64,000 nt of DNA from Begonia masoniana (taxonomy: Eukaryota; Streptophyta; Magnoliopsida; Cucurbitales; Begoniaceae): NCBI GenBank assembly GCA_022432975.1, contig CM039515.1, positions 17,455,488 to 17,519,487 on the forward strand. The letters are read 5' to 3'. Shown piece by piece: positions 1 to 10,603 of the stretch (within the stretch, counting starts at the first letter, position 1; each line of letters opens with the position of its first letter). Made by a program: the position numbers and the translations under genes. The notes beneath the pieces were generated by a model. The model saw only the letters and a program-made list of their open reading frames with translations. It did no database searches and was not told where the DNA came from.

Positions 1-239
1 TTTTTTTTTTGCTTGCAGCAGAAATCATTTAAACAAAAATAGAGCTGAACAAAATCATAAAAAATGTTTGGATAATCGGGCGGAATATTAGAAATAGTTG
101 ACCAAGGGAAAATAAAAGTTTAAACCGCGGGTTGCTTTAAAGGTGAAGAAAGTCAAACGCACCTGCCGCTGAACCAAGTCAACGGAAGGGCTAAAAACAG
201 AAAACAGAAACGGAAGCCGTCCTCTGGTCATAAAACGAC

Positions 240-620
240 AAAATATTCTCTCCATCTTCCGGTGGTTTTACTCACGGTATCCACCGGTGACTAAACAACA
301 AAAATGCTCTCTACGCCTTCCTTCATCCGATAGATTTAAACCTACATCTTCCTGTGGATTAACACACGACATCCACCGGCCACTAAACGACAAAGAATTT
401 TTACATCATCCGATGGCTTATCCGAAGACATCTTCCGATAAAATAAAACTACATCGTCCGATGACGTCAGTCGGATGATTCATTCATCCGATCGACTCAA
501 CCATACATCCACCGGTGAGGCGAACTGCACATACCGATAGAGGACAGATTAACAACTCAACATCTGCCGATAGACTCCATCTACCGACAGAGAGCAGAAC
601 AACAACTCTAACTACGGAAA
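240..620. repeat. Cluster of short CCGATAG / CCGGTG / TCCGATG motifs inside the Gypsy-type LTR
   Basis: The stretch contains many variants of an 8-12 base motif such as CATCCACCGGTG, CATCCGATGG and CATCTGCCGATAG, irregularly spaced. A similar-looking motif (ATCGGCAGATG) dominates the unrelated Copia LTRs at 2340-2940 and 11,320-11,870. No open reading frame in this stretch looks real. Confidence 0.5.
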
Positions 621-1061
621 GGAAATTTTCTCACTTCACTTAAACATTCCAGACCAATGCATTACTAAAATTTAGTATGAACCAACATTTAAAATCTCAC
701 AGAAATACTATTATCAGAAAATCTCAAAACAGATTCAAAACATTAAAAACCATTCTATCGTGAAAACTTAACATGTTCAGACTTAACCACTATCAAATAG
801 ACCTCAACATCTGCTGACACCAGTTAACCCGCCTCATCAGCTTCCGAGTCGAGACATGGATGAACTCCTCCAACCACAGCTAATCATCTGTGCACTCAGG
901 AAATTCACCTGCAGTATCCTCAACACCTACATCACAAAACTCGTCTATTAGCCTAATGCTAAGTAACTAAAGCGATAATGAAATGAAATACTGAAATATG
1001 ATCCTAAATATGCAGTTTCTACTTTCATTCCTCAGTTATGTTGCATTCGTTCACTGGTCTG

Positions 1062-1255
1062 ATGATCCCTGATACAATGGGAGGTGGATTAGTTTTCCCA
1101 GGGTATAAATCCATATGTACGATTTAAGGGGCGGATTAATTCCCTTAAAAGTATACCAATGATCCCTGATACAATGGGAGGTGGATCAGTTTTCCCAGGG
1201 TATAAATCCATATGTACGATTTAAGGGGCGGATTAATTCCCTTAAAAGTATACTG
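1062..1255. repeat. Two-copy tandem repeat, 97-bp unit
   Basis: The block starting ATGATCCCTGATACAATGGG at 1062 recurs at 1159 almost unchanged. It ends with AAAAGTATAC in both copies. It lies inside the putative intron (927-1416) of the Gypsy-type LTR leader. Confidence 0.9.
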
Positions 1256-1956
1256 TCACAATCTGTTCACATCTCACCATGCTACTTCATGTAAATTCAT
1301 TTTCGTTTTCTTTCAAAATATGATGCATGACAACTGAAAAGCAACATTCATTCATGCACACACAAATCCTACTGTTTTGTGATGTAGGCCCGAAGGCACA
1401 TGCAAACTCTACTTACCTGGTCTCCTGGAGAAAGCTTGGTTGCAAACTACTTCGGGTATTAACCAAACTTAAAACCATAGACAGAGCATACATTAAATTC
1501 CTTCTAATCTTCATTCTAAACCACCAGAAATCTAAGGGAAACTGTTTTGGGAACTCTAGCCATTGTGCATTCCCGATTTCAACTTAAACCGAAACCACCA
1601 CTCGCTCACCGCCTTCTCAAATCCTCATTTATCACCCCTCCTACCAACGATAGATACAATGTAGCAAGAAATAGAAGTAAAACTCACCAAGTTCGGAGGA
1701 AATCGCTGGAGGAAGTCGAAGGGAGTCTCCTATCGTGCTCTGCTAAGCTGAGGAGCTGAGAATGGGGAGGAAATAAATCAACTGTGGCGGCTACTTCATT
1801 AATAGTTCCCTTAAATACGTTACCCACCTTTGAATTTCTAATTACTCTTATGCCCCTGCCTAGTCATCCACTAACCCTACATATAATATTGTCATATAAA
1901 TTGTGTCATTTGTTTAAAAGGAACAGAGAAACGATTTGATAGAACCGAGTATTACA

Positions 1957-3172
1957 CTTGTAAGTTTGTAAATTTTTGCATAAACTACACTCTCTCAAAG
2001 ATAAAAATCTCAAGTTACAGAATCGAGAGGTGTAGAAGAAAATACAGAGTATTCAGAAATTTCGCTCGTTAGGGCTCAATAGTGATTTTCGCAAAAGTTA
2101 TTTCTAAAGCTTCTTTTCCGCCTTAAATACTCTGTCTGCAATTGGCTCTCTTCATTGAATGCTTCTTTCTGGATATGGAAAAATATTACCATTGGAGAAG
2201 CATCCGTACTAAGACAGATAGCCGTTGCTTTCTGGAGTTGCTATTTTCTCGTCGCCATTAATGCTCTGGAGTTTAAATTCTGGACGAGGTTACCTTCGCG
2301 GTAATTTTGAATTCTGGCGGAAGATACTATTCTCCGGTTGAGGTTTTTAAAATACTATCAGCAGAAGTATCTTTAAACGCCATCGGCAGATGTGATCTTG
2401 AAACGCCATCAGCAGATGTAGCTTTAAACGCCATCGGCAGAAGTATCTTGAAACACCATCGGCAGATATAACTTTAAATGTCATTGGCAGAAGTATCTTG
2501 AAACGCCATCGGCAGACATAACTTTAAATGCCATCGGCAGAAATGATCTTGAGATGCCATCGGTTGATGCAACATTACATTGCTTGAACCGGTATCGGTA
2601 GATGTGGCATTATAACGTTGAACTGCCATCGGTATATGTTGCTTTAAAAAGCTGAACCGCCATCGGTAGAAGCCTTCCTTGAAATATCATCGGTAGATGT
2701 AGGCTTTGAGAGTCCTGAGCCACTATCAGTAGAAGTCTTCAGAAATTTGTCATCTAGCTATCGGCAGAGTTACTCTTTGTCGTGTAGCTATCGGCAGAAT
2801 TACTCTTTGGAAGACTTTGAAACGCCAGCGGTATATGTAGCTTGTTTTGTCATTTAGCTACCGGCAGAAGTAATCTTTTCTTTGAAAAGCCATCGGAAGA
2901 TGTAGCTCTTTGAGCGACTCCACTTTTGTCGTTTAGCGATCGGTGGATGTAGAATATTTAACAGTTTTAAGCCATGTTTTACTATTAAGTCCTGAACACT
3001 AAACCAAATATTTTAAACAACTAAAATACCCTTTCCAAGGGCATTTCCAACAGAAAATTCTCATATGCATAACTCATTATTCTCATATATTAAACATAAT
3101 CAAATTACATTCCTGAACATACAAATACATCATCAAAAACATATTTAGACTTAAACACTCTATAAATCAACA
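1957..3172 (-). repeat. 3' LTR of the Sirevirus-like element, truncated at its outer end
   Basis: This matches 10,927-12,081 with scattered substitutions. The part matching 10,604-10,926 is missing because a Gypsy-type LTR begins at 1956. The remaining 1216 bp is longer than the matching 1155 bp of the 5' LTR, mostly because it holds two more 25-bp minisatellite units plus a small AT-rich indel near 3090. Confidence 0.92.
2345..2560. repeat. 25-26-bp minisatellite in the 3' LTR (about 8 units)
   Basis: Units follow the pattern CCATCGGCAGATG followed by an alternating TAGCTTTAAACG or ATCTTGAAACG. Eight adjacent units can be counted, then looser copies with the CATCGGTAGATG core continue to about 2940. 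The matching stretch in the other LTR (about 11,322-11,480) has six adjacent units. Confidence 0.85.
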
Positions 3173-3186
3173 ATCTCCCCCTTTTT
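3173..3186 (-). other. Polypurine tract of the Sirevirus-like element
   Basis: On the minus strand AAAAAGGGGGAGAT directly precedes the TGTTGA start of the 3' LTR. This is the expected position and composition for the plus-strand priming site. Further G-rich tracts of the same kind lie upstream at about 3237-3249 and 3341-3350. Confidence 0.85.
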
Positions 3187-3469
3187 GATGATGACAACCT
3201 ATAAGTTTGATTAAGTATAACTCTCCCTCATAATCCTAGCTCCCCCACAGCATGTGCATATAATCCAGTTTCAAAACACAGTTTACATTCATACTATCAG
3301 CATAGCAAATAAGTTCTCATACCAACATCAATCAAATACTATCTCCCCCAGTGACATTATAAAAAAAAAGAGACATAAGAAGCAGAGCATTCAACACAAT
3401 TTAAAGAAAGATAGTCAACTGTAGTATATCAGAGTGCCAAAAATGAAGAGAGCAAAAAAAATCGCCTAT

Positions 3470-5588
3470 TTAATCAGTATCTACAAAGCGCTTCCAAAAC
3501 TCTTGAATAATGGAACAAGACACTTCATAGTCTGGATAGAGATAAGGACCCAAGAGTGCTTGAATTGTAGCAATAACGAGAGGGAGTGGTGGGTGATAGA
3601 CCACCAAGTCTAAGCAGGGAGCAGAAGGTGGAGAGAGTTCTGGAAACATCACCATGTCCACACAAAGAGCAGAAGGCACGAATGGATCTCCATACACCAT
3701 TATGTCCACACATGGTGGAGGCTCAACAGGAGGAGGAGCCTGAAGTGCAACCACTGACCCTGGAAGAGCAGATGCAGACTCGGTGATTGGAGAACTGAAA
3801 GGAGCAGTGAATCGAAGCTCAGCATCGTGAATATCTAAGGGCATGAAGTTCACTGCCTGGTTAACTTCGGGTCTGTTGATGGGAGGGAAAAGATCTTCAG
3901 AACAGGCCTTAGGGAAGGAAAGAGGGCTATGAGGTTCAGGTCGAAGAGCTTCAACTTCAGATTTTAGAGACTGAAACGCCCTAGAGAAAATGTCCTTATG
4001 TCGATCCATTTTGTGAGACAGCTGATCTTGAACAACATCAAGATCCTTGCTGAAGTCCAGTTTGGCTTGATGGATCTTGGCATCTAAGGACTTATCAATC
4101 TGCACCTGAACCGAACTGAGGGCTGTCCCAAGACTTTCGATGCAGGACTTCAACTCAATGTACTGATCCTTCAACTTAATGTACTGATCCTCACTCATGG
4201 AAAATCTCCTTTGATAAGTTTTGGGAGTGGCAGGAGCATTTGACGGGAGTGGTGAGGAGACGTGTACATGATGAGCTATTGGGACTAAAGGAGCAATTTG
4301 AATGGAGGAGCAGGTTGGACTGGAGGAGAGATAGGAGCTGGAGCAGGCTGAGAGGGCAACATAAGTGGAGGTGGAGGAGAAGGAGGGCACTCTAGAATTG
4401 GAGAGGGCAGAGAGGAGGGAACTGAGGTTGCCTCAACACCAGGAGGAAAGGTTGTAGGAAGACTAGGAATAACAAGAGCAAGGGACAGGCGAGGAGGTTG
4501 AGAGCGAGACACCTGAGAGACAGAAGGTGAGTATCAAAGGCAGGAATCTCAGATTCATCCATACCTTCATGAACAGACTCCTCAGGCAGGATAAGCTTCC
4601 TCTTCCCTAGCCTGACTGAAGCTGCCTTAGTAGCCTTTCTCCTAGTCTCATCCAAGACAAAGTCTCCTTTTCTTGTTCTTTTTATCCCCATTCGCTTCAG
4701 AGTGGAGATGGAATAATAACTTGAAGGTTGAAGACGGATGGGATCTTCTTCCTCTGAAAATACAACTTCAAGCTGTGAAAAGATTTTCATCAGAAGCAGG
4801 TTGTAAGGAAGAGATGTAGCCTTGGATGTCACTGCCTGAATCATCCGTCTTACAACAATATATCCCAGGTTGAAAGAGGTCTTTTGGAAAAGGGCAAACA
4901 GAACAAATAGTTCCATTCCACTCACCTCATCATGGTGACCACCCTTGGGGACAATGTTGTACCCTATCATCTGATGTAGTAGTCTGGCTTTTATAAACAG
5001 GTGTTTTCCCTTTAGATGATCAGGGATGTGGTTTGGGTTTAGAGCAATAGTTTGCAGAAATCTGTGACCCTTAGAAGAATCAAAGAAAGGGGGCTCATGG
5101 CTGGATTCGTAGAATTGGGGGTGGCTATCTAAATGGGAACACTCAAGAATAGCATTAATGGACTGGGGTGTGATTACTATGTGCTTTCCATACACATAGC
5201 TCGATATTGTAGATAGGTTGGAAGAAAAACCCAAATTGGCATAAAACATTCTAATAGCTTCAGGGTAATAGAAGGATTCAACATTAAACAGTTCCAATAA
5301 CCCTAGATCCTTCAGGGGTTCAACAATATCCAAACCATCAAAATCCTCAAAGTAAATACCACGACATGGAATCAAAGTTTTATGCTTGAAGTCATCGTGA
5401 TACCTTGATTCAGAATCTTGAGTGGAAAAGAAGAAAGACGGCCACTGAGTTGCACGATGAATCTCTCGTGGCTGACGAGCTGAGATTTTAGCCTTCTTCT
5501 TGGCAGGTTTAGGAATAGCGCGGGATGAAGATGCCACTGAATCGATTGAACAGCTTTCTGGAAGGGAAAATGTGAAAGAGAGAAGCAA
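3470..5588 (-). pseudogene. Extra (env-position) ORF with plant-transposon-protein domain, Pro-rich linker and coiled coil; frameshifted
   Basis: Downstream of pol on the same strand is a protein whose first part (about residues 60-340, from LIPCRGIYFEDFDGLD onward) matches my memory of the 'putative plant transposon protein' domain found in extra ORFs of Copia elements. It is followed by a Ser/Pro-rich stretch (4285-4512) and then a Leu/Gln/Lys-rich coiled-coil stretch (about 3950-4200). The frame changes near 4500 and again near 4285, so one ancestral ORF now reads as three overlapping pieces. The Sirevirus third ORF is often called envelope-like, but I see no convincing signal peptide or membrane anchor. 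Its function is unknown. Confidence 0.7.
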
Positions 5589-5899
5589 CAGAATCCAAGC
5601 AAGAGAAATCGACAGAGGGTGCAGGGTTTTTGAAAGAGCGCGAAAAAGAGAAAGCGTCTCAAATAAGTGAGTTTAAATTAGGGCTTCGCCCGAATATATG
5701 AAGACAAAACACGTAACACCGATATCGCCCGATAAGGGGACACATGTCAACAGATTAAAGAATATATCATCTGATGTCTATCGGTAGATATACTCTTCCG
5801 ATGCCTATCGTTAGATATATTCTTTTGATGCCTTCATAAACAAAACTGCTTTATCACTCAAAATTTACCGACATAAGAAGAACCTTAGTTTTTCTCAAC

Positions 5900-8800
5900 T
5901 CAAATGAGACATAACCATATTCTAATATTGTTGAAGGTCTTTTCATCCAAAGGCTTGGTGAAGATGTCAGCTAATTGATCAACGGAATTAACAAATTCTA
6001 AGGAAATATCACCTCTTTGAACATGATCTCTTATAAAGTGATATCTAACATCGATATGCTTAGTTCTCGAATGTTGGATTGGATTTTTGGAAATGTTTAT
6101 AGCACTGGTGTTGTCACACCAAATAGGAATCCTATCATAGAACAGATTATAATCTTCTAGAGTTTGTTTCATCCAAAGCATTTGTGCACAACAACTGCCA
6201 GCAGCAATATATTCACTCTCAGCAGTTGATAATGTAACAAAATTCTATTTCTTAGAGTACCACGACACTAGAGATTCTCCTAAGAACTGACAAGTGCCAC
6301 TGGTACTTTTCCTATCAACTAGACTACCAGCATAATCAGAATCAGAGTATCCAACCAGATCAAAAGAAGTGTCCTTCGAATACCATAATCCTAAGTCATA
6401 AGTCCCACTCAAATATTTGAAAATTCTCTTGACAGCAGATAAATGAAACTCCTTAGGGGCAGCTTGAAATCTAGCACAGAGACAAACACTAAAGAGAATA
6501 TCTGGCCTACTAGCAGTCAGATATAACAATGAACCAATCATACCACGAAATTTTTTAATATCCACACTTATTCCATTTTCATCTTTGTCCAATTTGGTTG
6601 TGGTACTCATGGGAGTTCTAAAGGATTTAACAAATCCTAAACCAAATTTCTTTAGGAGCTCCTTAATGTATTTTTCTTGACAGAAGAAAATGTCATCAGG
6701 AGATTGACTGATCAGGAATCCTAAGAAGAATTTTAACTCCCCCATCATACTCAATTCAAATTCACTTTGCATGAGGGAGAAAAATTCATGACATTAGTTG
6801 ATCCAAAAATAATGTCATCGACATAGATTTGAACTAACAGAACATCATTGTCCTTTTGCATGGTAAATAGAGTTGAAGACCTTTTTTGAATTTCTTTTCC
6901 TCAAGGAAATTCTTCAATCTATCATACCAAGCTCTAGGAGCTTGCTTAAGTCCATAAAGGGTCTTCTTAAGTCCATATACATGATCAGGTTTTGCATAGT
7001 CTTCAAATCCTAAGGGCTGCTCTACATAGACTTCTTCCAGAATATATCCATTTAAGAAAGCACTCTTTACATCCATTTGAAAGAGTGTGAAGTGTTTGTA
7101 GCATGCATATGCTAAGAGCATCCTAATGGATTCTAATCTAGCTACAGGTGCAAAGGTTTCCTCAAAATCTATTCCTTCTTCTTGATTGTAACCTGCAACA
7201 ACTAATCTAGCTTTGTTTCTAATGACTATACCACTTTCATCCAACTTGTTTTTATAAACCCACTTGGTTCCAATAATTGGATGATTGTCTGGTTTTGGAA
7301 CAAGTTTCCAAACATTGTTCCTCTCAAATTGATTTAGCTCATCTTGCATTGCAACTATCCAATTTTCATCCAATTCGGCTTCTTCAAATTTCTTAGGCTC
7401 TATTTGGGAAATAAATGCCACATTGGCACAGAGGTTCCTAAGAGAATATCTAGTCTTTACTCCTAATGAAGGATCACCTAAGACTTCATCTAAGGGATGA
7501 TCTTTGACATATTTCCAATCCCTAGGAAGAGCAGGAATTTCATCATTGACAGGAACAATATCTAGAGAACTTGAGGTAGGTTCTAAGGATTTTCCTATTT
7601 GAAGGTTATCTGTAGGCTTATCTAAGGAAAGGGAATCTAGATGCTTTTCTAAAGAGTCATCCTCATCCACATTGATTGTGAGTTGAGGGGACTCATCAAA
7701 GTTGACATGAACAGATTCCTCTACAACCAGAGTTCTCCTATTGAACACCCTATATGCTTTACTGGAAAGAGAATAACCCAAAAAAATTTCAGGATCAGAT
7801 TTGGAATCGAATTTTCCTAAGTTATCCTTAGTGTTCAGAATGAAGCACTTACAACCAAAGGCTCTAAAATATTTGACAGAAGGGATTTTACCATTCCAAA
7901 GCTCATACGGGGTTTTCTCAATAATAGGTCTTATAGAGACCCTATTAAGCACATAGCAAGCTGTTGAAACAGCTTCTGCCCAGAAATACTTTGGCAGGGA
8001 GTTCTCATTAAGCATGGTTCTAGCGAGCTCTTGGAGGGACCTATTTTTTCTCTCAACAACACTATTTTGTTGAGGGGTTCTAGGAGAGGAAAAGTTGTGC
8101 TCAATTCCATATTTGAGACACAAGAGTTCAAATTTCTCATTTTCAAATTCTCCACCATGATCACTACGAATAGCAACAATGGTGAGCTCTTTTTCATTTT
8201 GAACTCTTTTCCTAAAGCTAGAAAAAGTATCAAACGTCTTATCCTTTGACTTCAGAAAGAACACCCAAGTAAATCTAGAGAAGTATTCAACAATGACAAA
8301 AGCATAGAATTTACCTCCTAGATTGGCTACATTAGAAGGACCAAAGAGGTTCATGTTAAGAAGTTGAAGAGGTTTGGAAGAGGAGACTGCATTCTTAGAT
8401 GCAAAGGAAGATTTGATCTGCTTGCCCATTTGACAAGCTTCACAGACCTTATCCTTCTCAAAAGATATCTTAGGGATCCCTCTAACTAAATTATCCTTAG
8501 TAATCTTAGCTAAGGTATTCATCCCTACGTGTCCTAATCTCCTATGCCAAGTCTAGCAATCATTAGAAGAATTTGCAGCAAAGCATTTTTCATCATTACA
8601 AGCAATATGATCTAAGTCAATGATATAAATATTCTCTTTCCTATAACTAGTAAAGAGAATCTTACTATTTGAAGGATCCTTAATTATGCAGGAATTTGAT
8701 TTAAAAATCACTTTATAACCTTTATCACATAATTGGCTAATACTAAGCAAATTATGCTTCAATCCTTCAACAAGTAACACATTTTCAATAATGGGATTAA

Positions 8801-8975
8801 AACTGTTACCTATATTGCCGATGCCAACAATTTTTCCCTTTTGATTTCCACCAAAAGTAACACTACCCTTCTTCTTGTTGACAACAGCAAACTTGGTTGA
8901 GTCTCCTGTCATATGCCTCGAGCATCCACTGTCGAGGTACCATTTATTTTTCCCAGGAGAACAGTCAACCTGCAA
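5900..8975 (-). pseudogene. Copia pol: protease, integrase, reverse transcriptase, RNase H; broken
   Basis: Domains run in Copia order. The protease active site is seen in the context LDSGCSRHMTG (about 8920). The GAG pre-integrase region and integrase core follow (DHGGEFEN, then SPRTPQQN near 8080). Reverse transcriptase begins near 7400 with the IGTKWVYK motif; its catalytic YVDD lies near 6820 in a different frame from the upstream part. RNase H ends with the ADIFTKPL motif near 5965. Breaks: an in-frame TAG at 8553, frameshifts around 6834-6772 on both sides of the YVDD, and a stop at 6245. The protein acted in reverse transcription and integration of this element; this copy cannot make it intact. 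Confidence 0.92.
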
Positions 8976-8984
8976 AACAGAAGA

Positions 8985-10535
8985 TCAAGTTGTCTTCTTT
9001 GGTACCCAAATCTTTTGGGTCCTAGTGTTAGGTCTGGTTCCTTTAGGAACCCATTGAAGTTTACCACCTGATTTCTTACTAAATTTCAAAGGACATTCGT
9101 ATGACCTATGTCCTATTTCATTACATGCATGGCAGGTAGAAGATTTAACAAAGAAATTCTTAAAAACTTTCTTTTTATTAGACTTGTCATAACCTAAGCC
9201 TGCTCTATCAAAATTTGCTCTATGACTACCTAATAACATCTTAAATAACTTGGTGCCATTAGTAAATTTCAGAATAATATTATGCAAATCTTCGTTTTTG
9301 CTTTTAAGCTCATCAATCTCCTTAACATGCAGATTACACTCCTTAGCATGCTTTTCTACTATGTTTGCATTTTCCTTCTTTAAGGAGTTGTACTTAGATT
9401 TAAGCATGTTATATTGCTTTACTAGATCATTGAAAGCATCAATTAAATTATCCTCCTCACTTTCACTATCACTGGAGGAAATACTAACCTCACTCTCGTG
9501 TGCCATGAAGCACAGATTGGCAACTTCCTCTTCTTCTGAGGATGTATCACTTTCACTATCATCCCAAGTGGCCTTCATTGCCTTTTTCTTGAATTTCTTG
9601 GGTCTTTTCTTGGCTTGAGGACATTCGGCCTTCATGTGTCCTGACTTCCCGCATTCAAAGCAGGTGATCTCCTTCTCCTTTTGAGGCTTTTCTCCTCTAG
9701 AGAATTTCCTTCCATGCATCTTTTTTCTCTAGAGGAACTTGTTGAATCTTCTGGTAATAAGAGCAATGTCCTCATTTTCATCTTCTTCCTCAGAGTCATC
9801 ATGTTTGCTCGAGGAAGCCTTAAATGCTATATCCTTCTTTTTGTTGATCTCTTTCTCTTTGAGATCTTCCTTGTCATTGGCTCTCATGGTTATCTCATGA
9901 GTCATCAGAGAGCCAATGAGCTCTTCAAGCTTGAGCACTTTAAGATCCCTGGCCTCTTGTATTACTGTCACTTTCGGTTGCCAGGATCTTGGTAGGCATT
10001 GAAGGATCTTTCTCACAAGTTCCTCACCTGAATAAATCTTACCGAGAGCTTTTAAACCATTAGTAATGTTAGTGAACTGAGTAAACATAGATGAAATAGA
10101 CTCATCCTTTAACATGGTAAACAGTTCATACTCGTGTACTAACATGCTCATTTTACTTTCCTTTACTTGGTTTGTTCCCTCGTGTGTGACCTCTAACAAA
10201 TGTCATATCTTATGTGCACTATCACATCCTTGAACCCTATTAAACTCATCTCGGTTCAGTGCAAAGTATAGAGTATTTATAGCTTTGGCATTTAGACTCA
10301 AATTTCTCATATCGGACTCAGTTAATTCAGAAGAGTCCTTAGGAATACTTTTTCCATCACCAGTTTTCATGGCCTTGAAGGTGTCATTCTCTATTATGCT
10401 CCAAATCTCATAGTCTATGGCTTGAACGAATATTCTCATTCTTGCCTTCCAATAAACATAATCACTGCCATCAAACAGTGGTGGACGAGAAATGGACTGA
10501 CCCTCAATGTGTGAGGCGTTTGTATTGAATGCCAT
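8985..10535 (-). pseudogene. Copia gag with CCHC zinc knuckles; three in-frame stops
   Basis: Starts at 10535 with MAFNTNASHIEGQSISRPPL, a typical plant Copia Gag N-terminus with the YVYWKARM motif soon after. Two zinc knuckles are visible: CFECGKSGHMKAEC near 9650 and CHACNEIGHRSYEC near 9110. An acidic Ser/Glu-rich segment and a coiled-coil stretch lie between them. All pieces share one frame, interrupted by a TGA at 10203-10205, a TAG at 9729-9731 and a TGA at 8985-8987. The last stop separates gag from protease. It could be an ancestral gag/pol boundary, but with two other stops plain decay is simpler. Confidence 0.9.
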
Positions 10536-10590
10536 TGTAAATATATCTCACAGAGTATATATATAAACAACTTAGACAATGTTTTGCCTC

Positions 10591-10602
10591 GCTCTGATAC
10601 AA
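10591..10602 (-). other. Primer-binding site, initiator tRNA-Met type
   Basis: On the minus strand TTGTATCAGAGC begins one base after the end of the 5' LTR. It differs by one base from the usual TGGTATCAGAGC complementary to the 3' end of initiator tRNA-Met. Confidence 0.85.
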
Positions 10603-10603
10603 T

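Larger units (their letters stand above)
1..1956 (-). mobile_element. LTR of a Gypsy-type retrotransposon, 5' part (element continues off the left edge)
   Basis: Read on the minus strand, this block begins at 1956 with TGTAATACTCGG. That resembles the TGTAACACCCGG start of the Gypsy LTR at 56,195. Like that LTR it then has a C/T-rich leader, an AG-GTAAGT donor (minus strand, 1416-1411), a TGTAG acceptor near 927 and a short acidic reading frame after the acceptor. The junction at 1956/1957 falls inside a Copia LTR, so this element jumped into it. No primer-binding site or coding region is visible before the window edge. I infer the superfamily from the parallel with 56,195-58,624; no protein supports it here. 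Confidence 0.55.

Noticed and set aside
2345..2560. CRISPR-like array of 25-bp repeats
   Set aside because: Units are directly adjacent and degenerate, with no unique spacers, and they lie in an LTR of a plant nuclear genome.
3586..3786. Plus-strand Glu-rich frame, a candidate small gene
   Set aside because: Exact complement of the extra ORF of the Sirevirus-like element on the minus strand.
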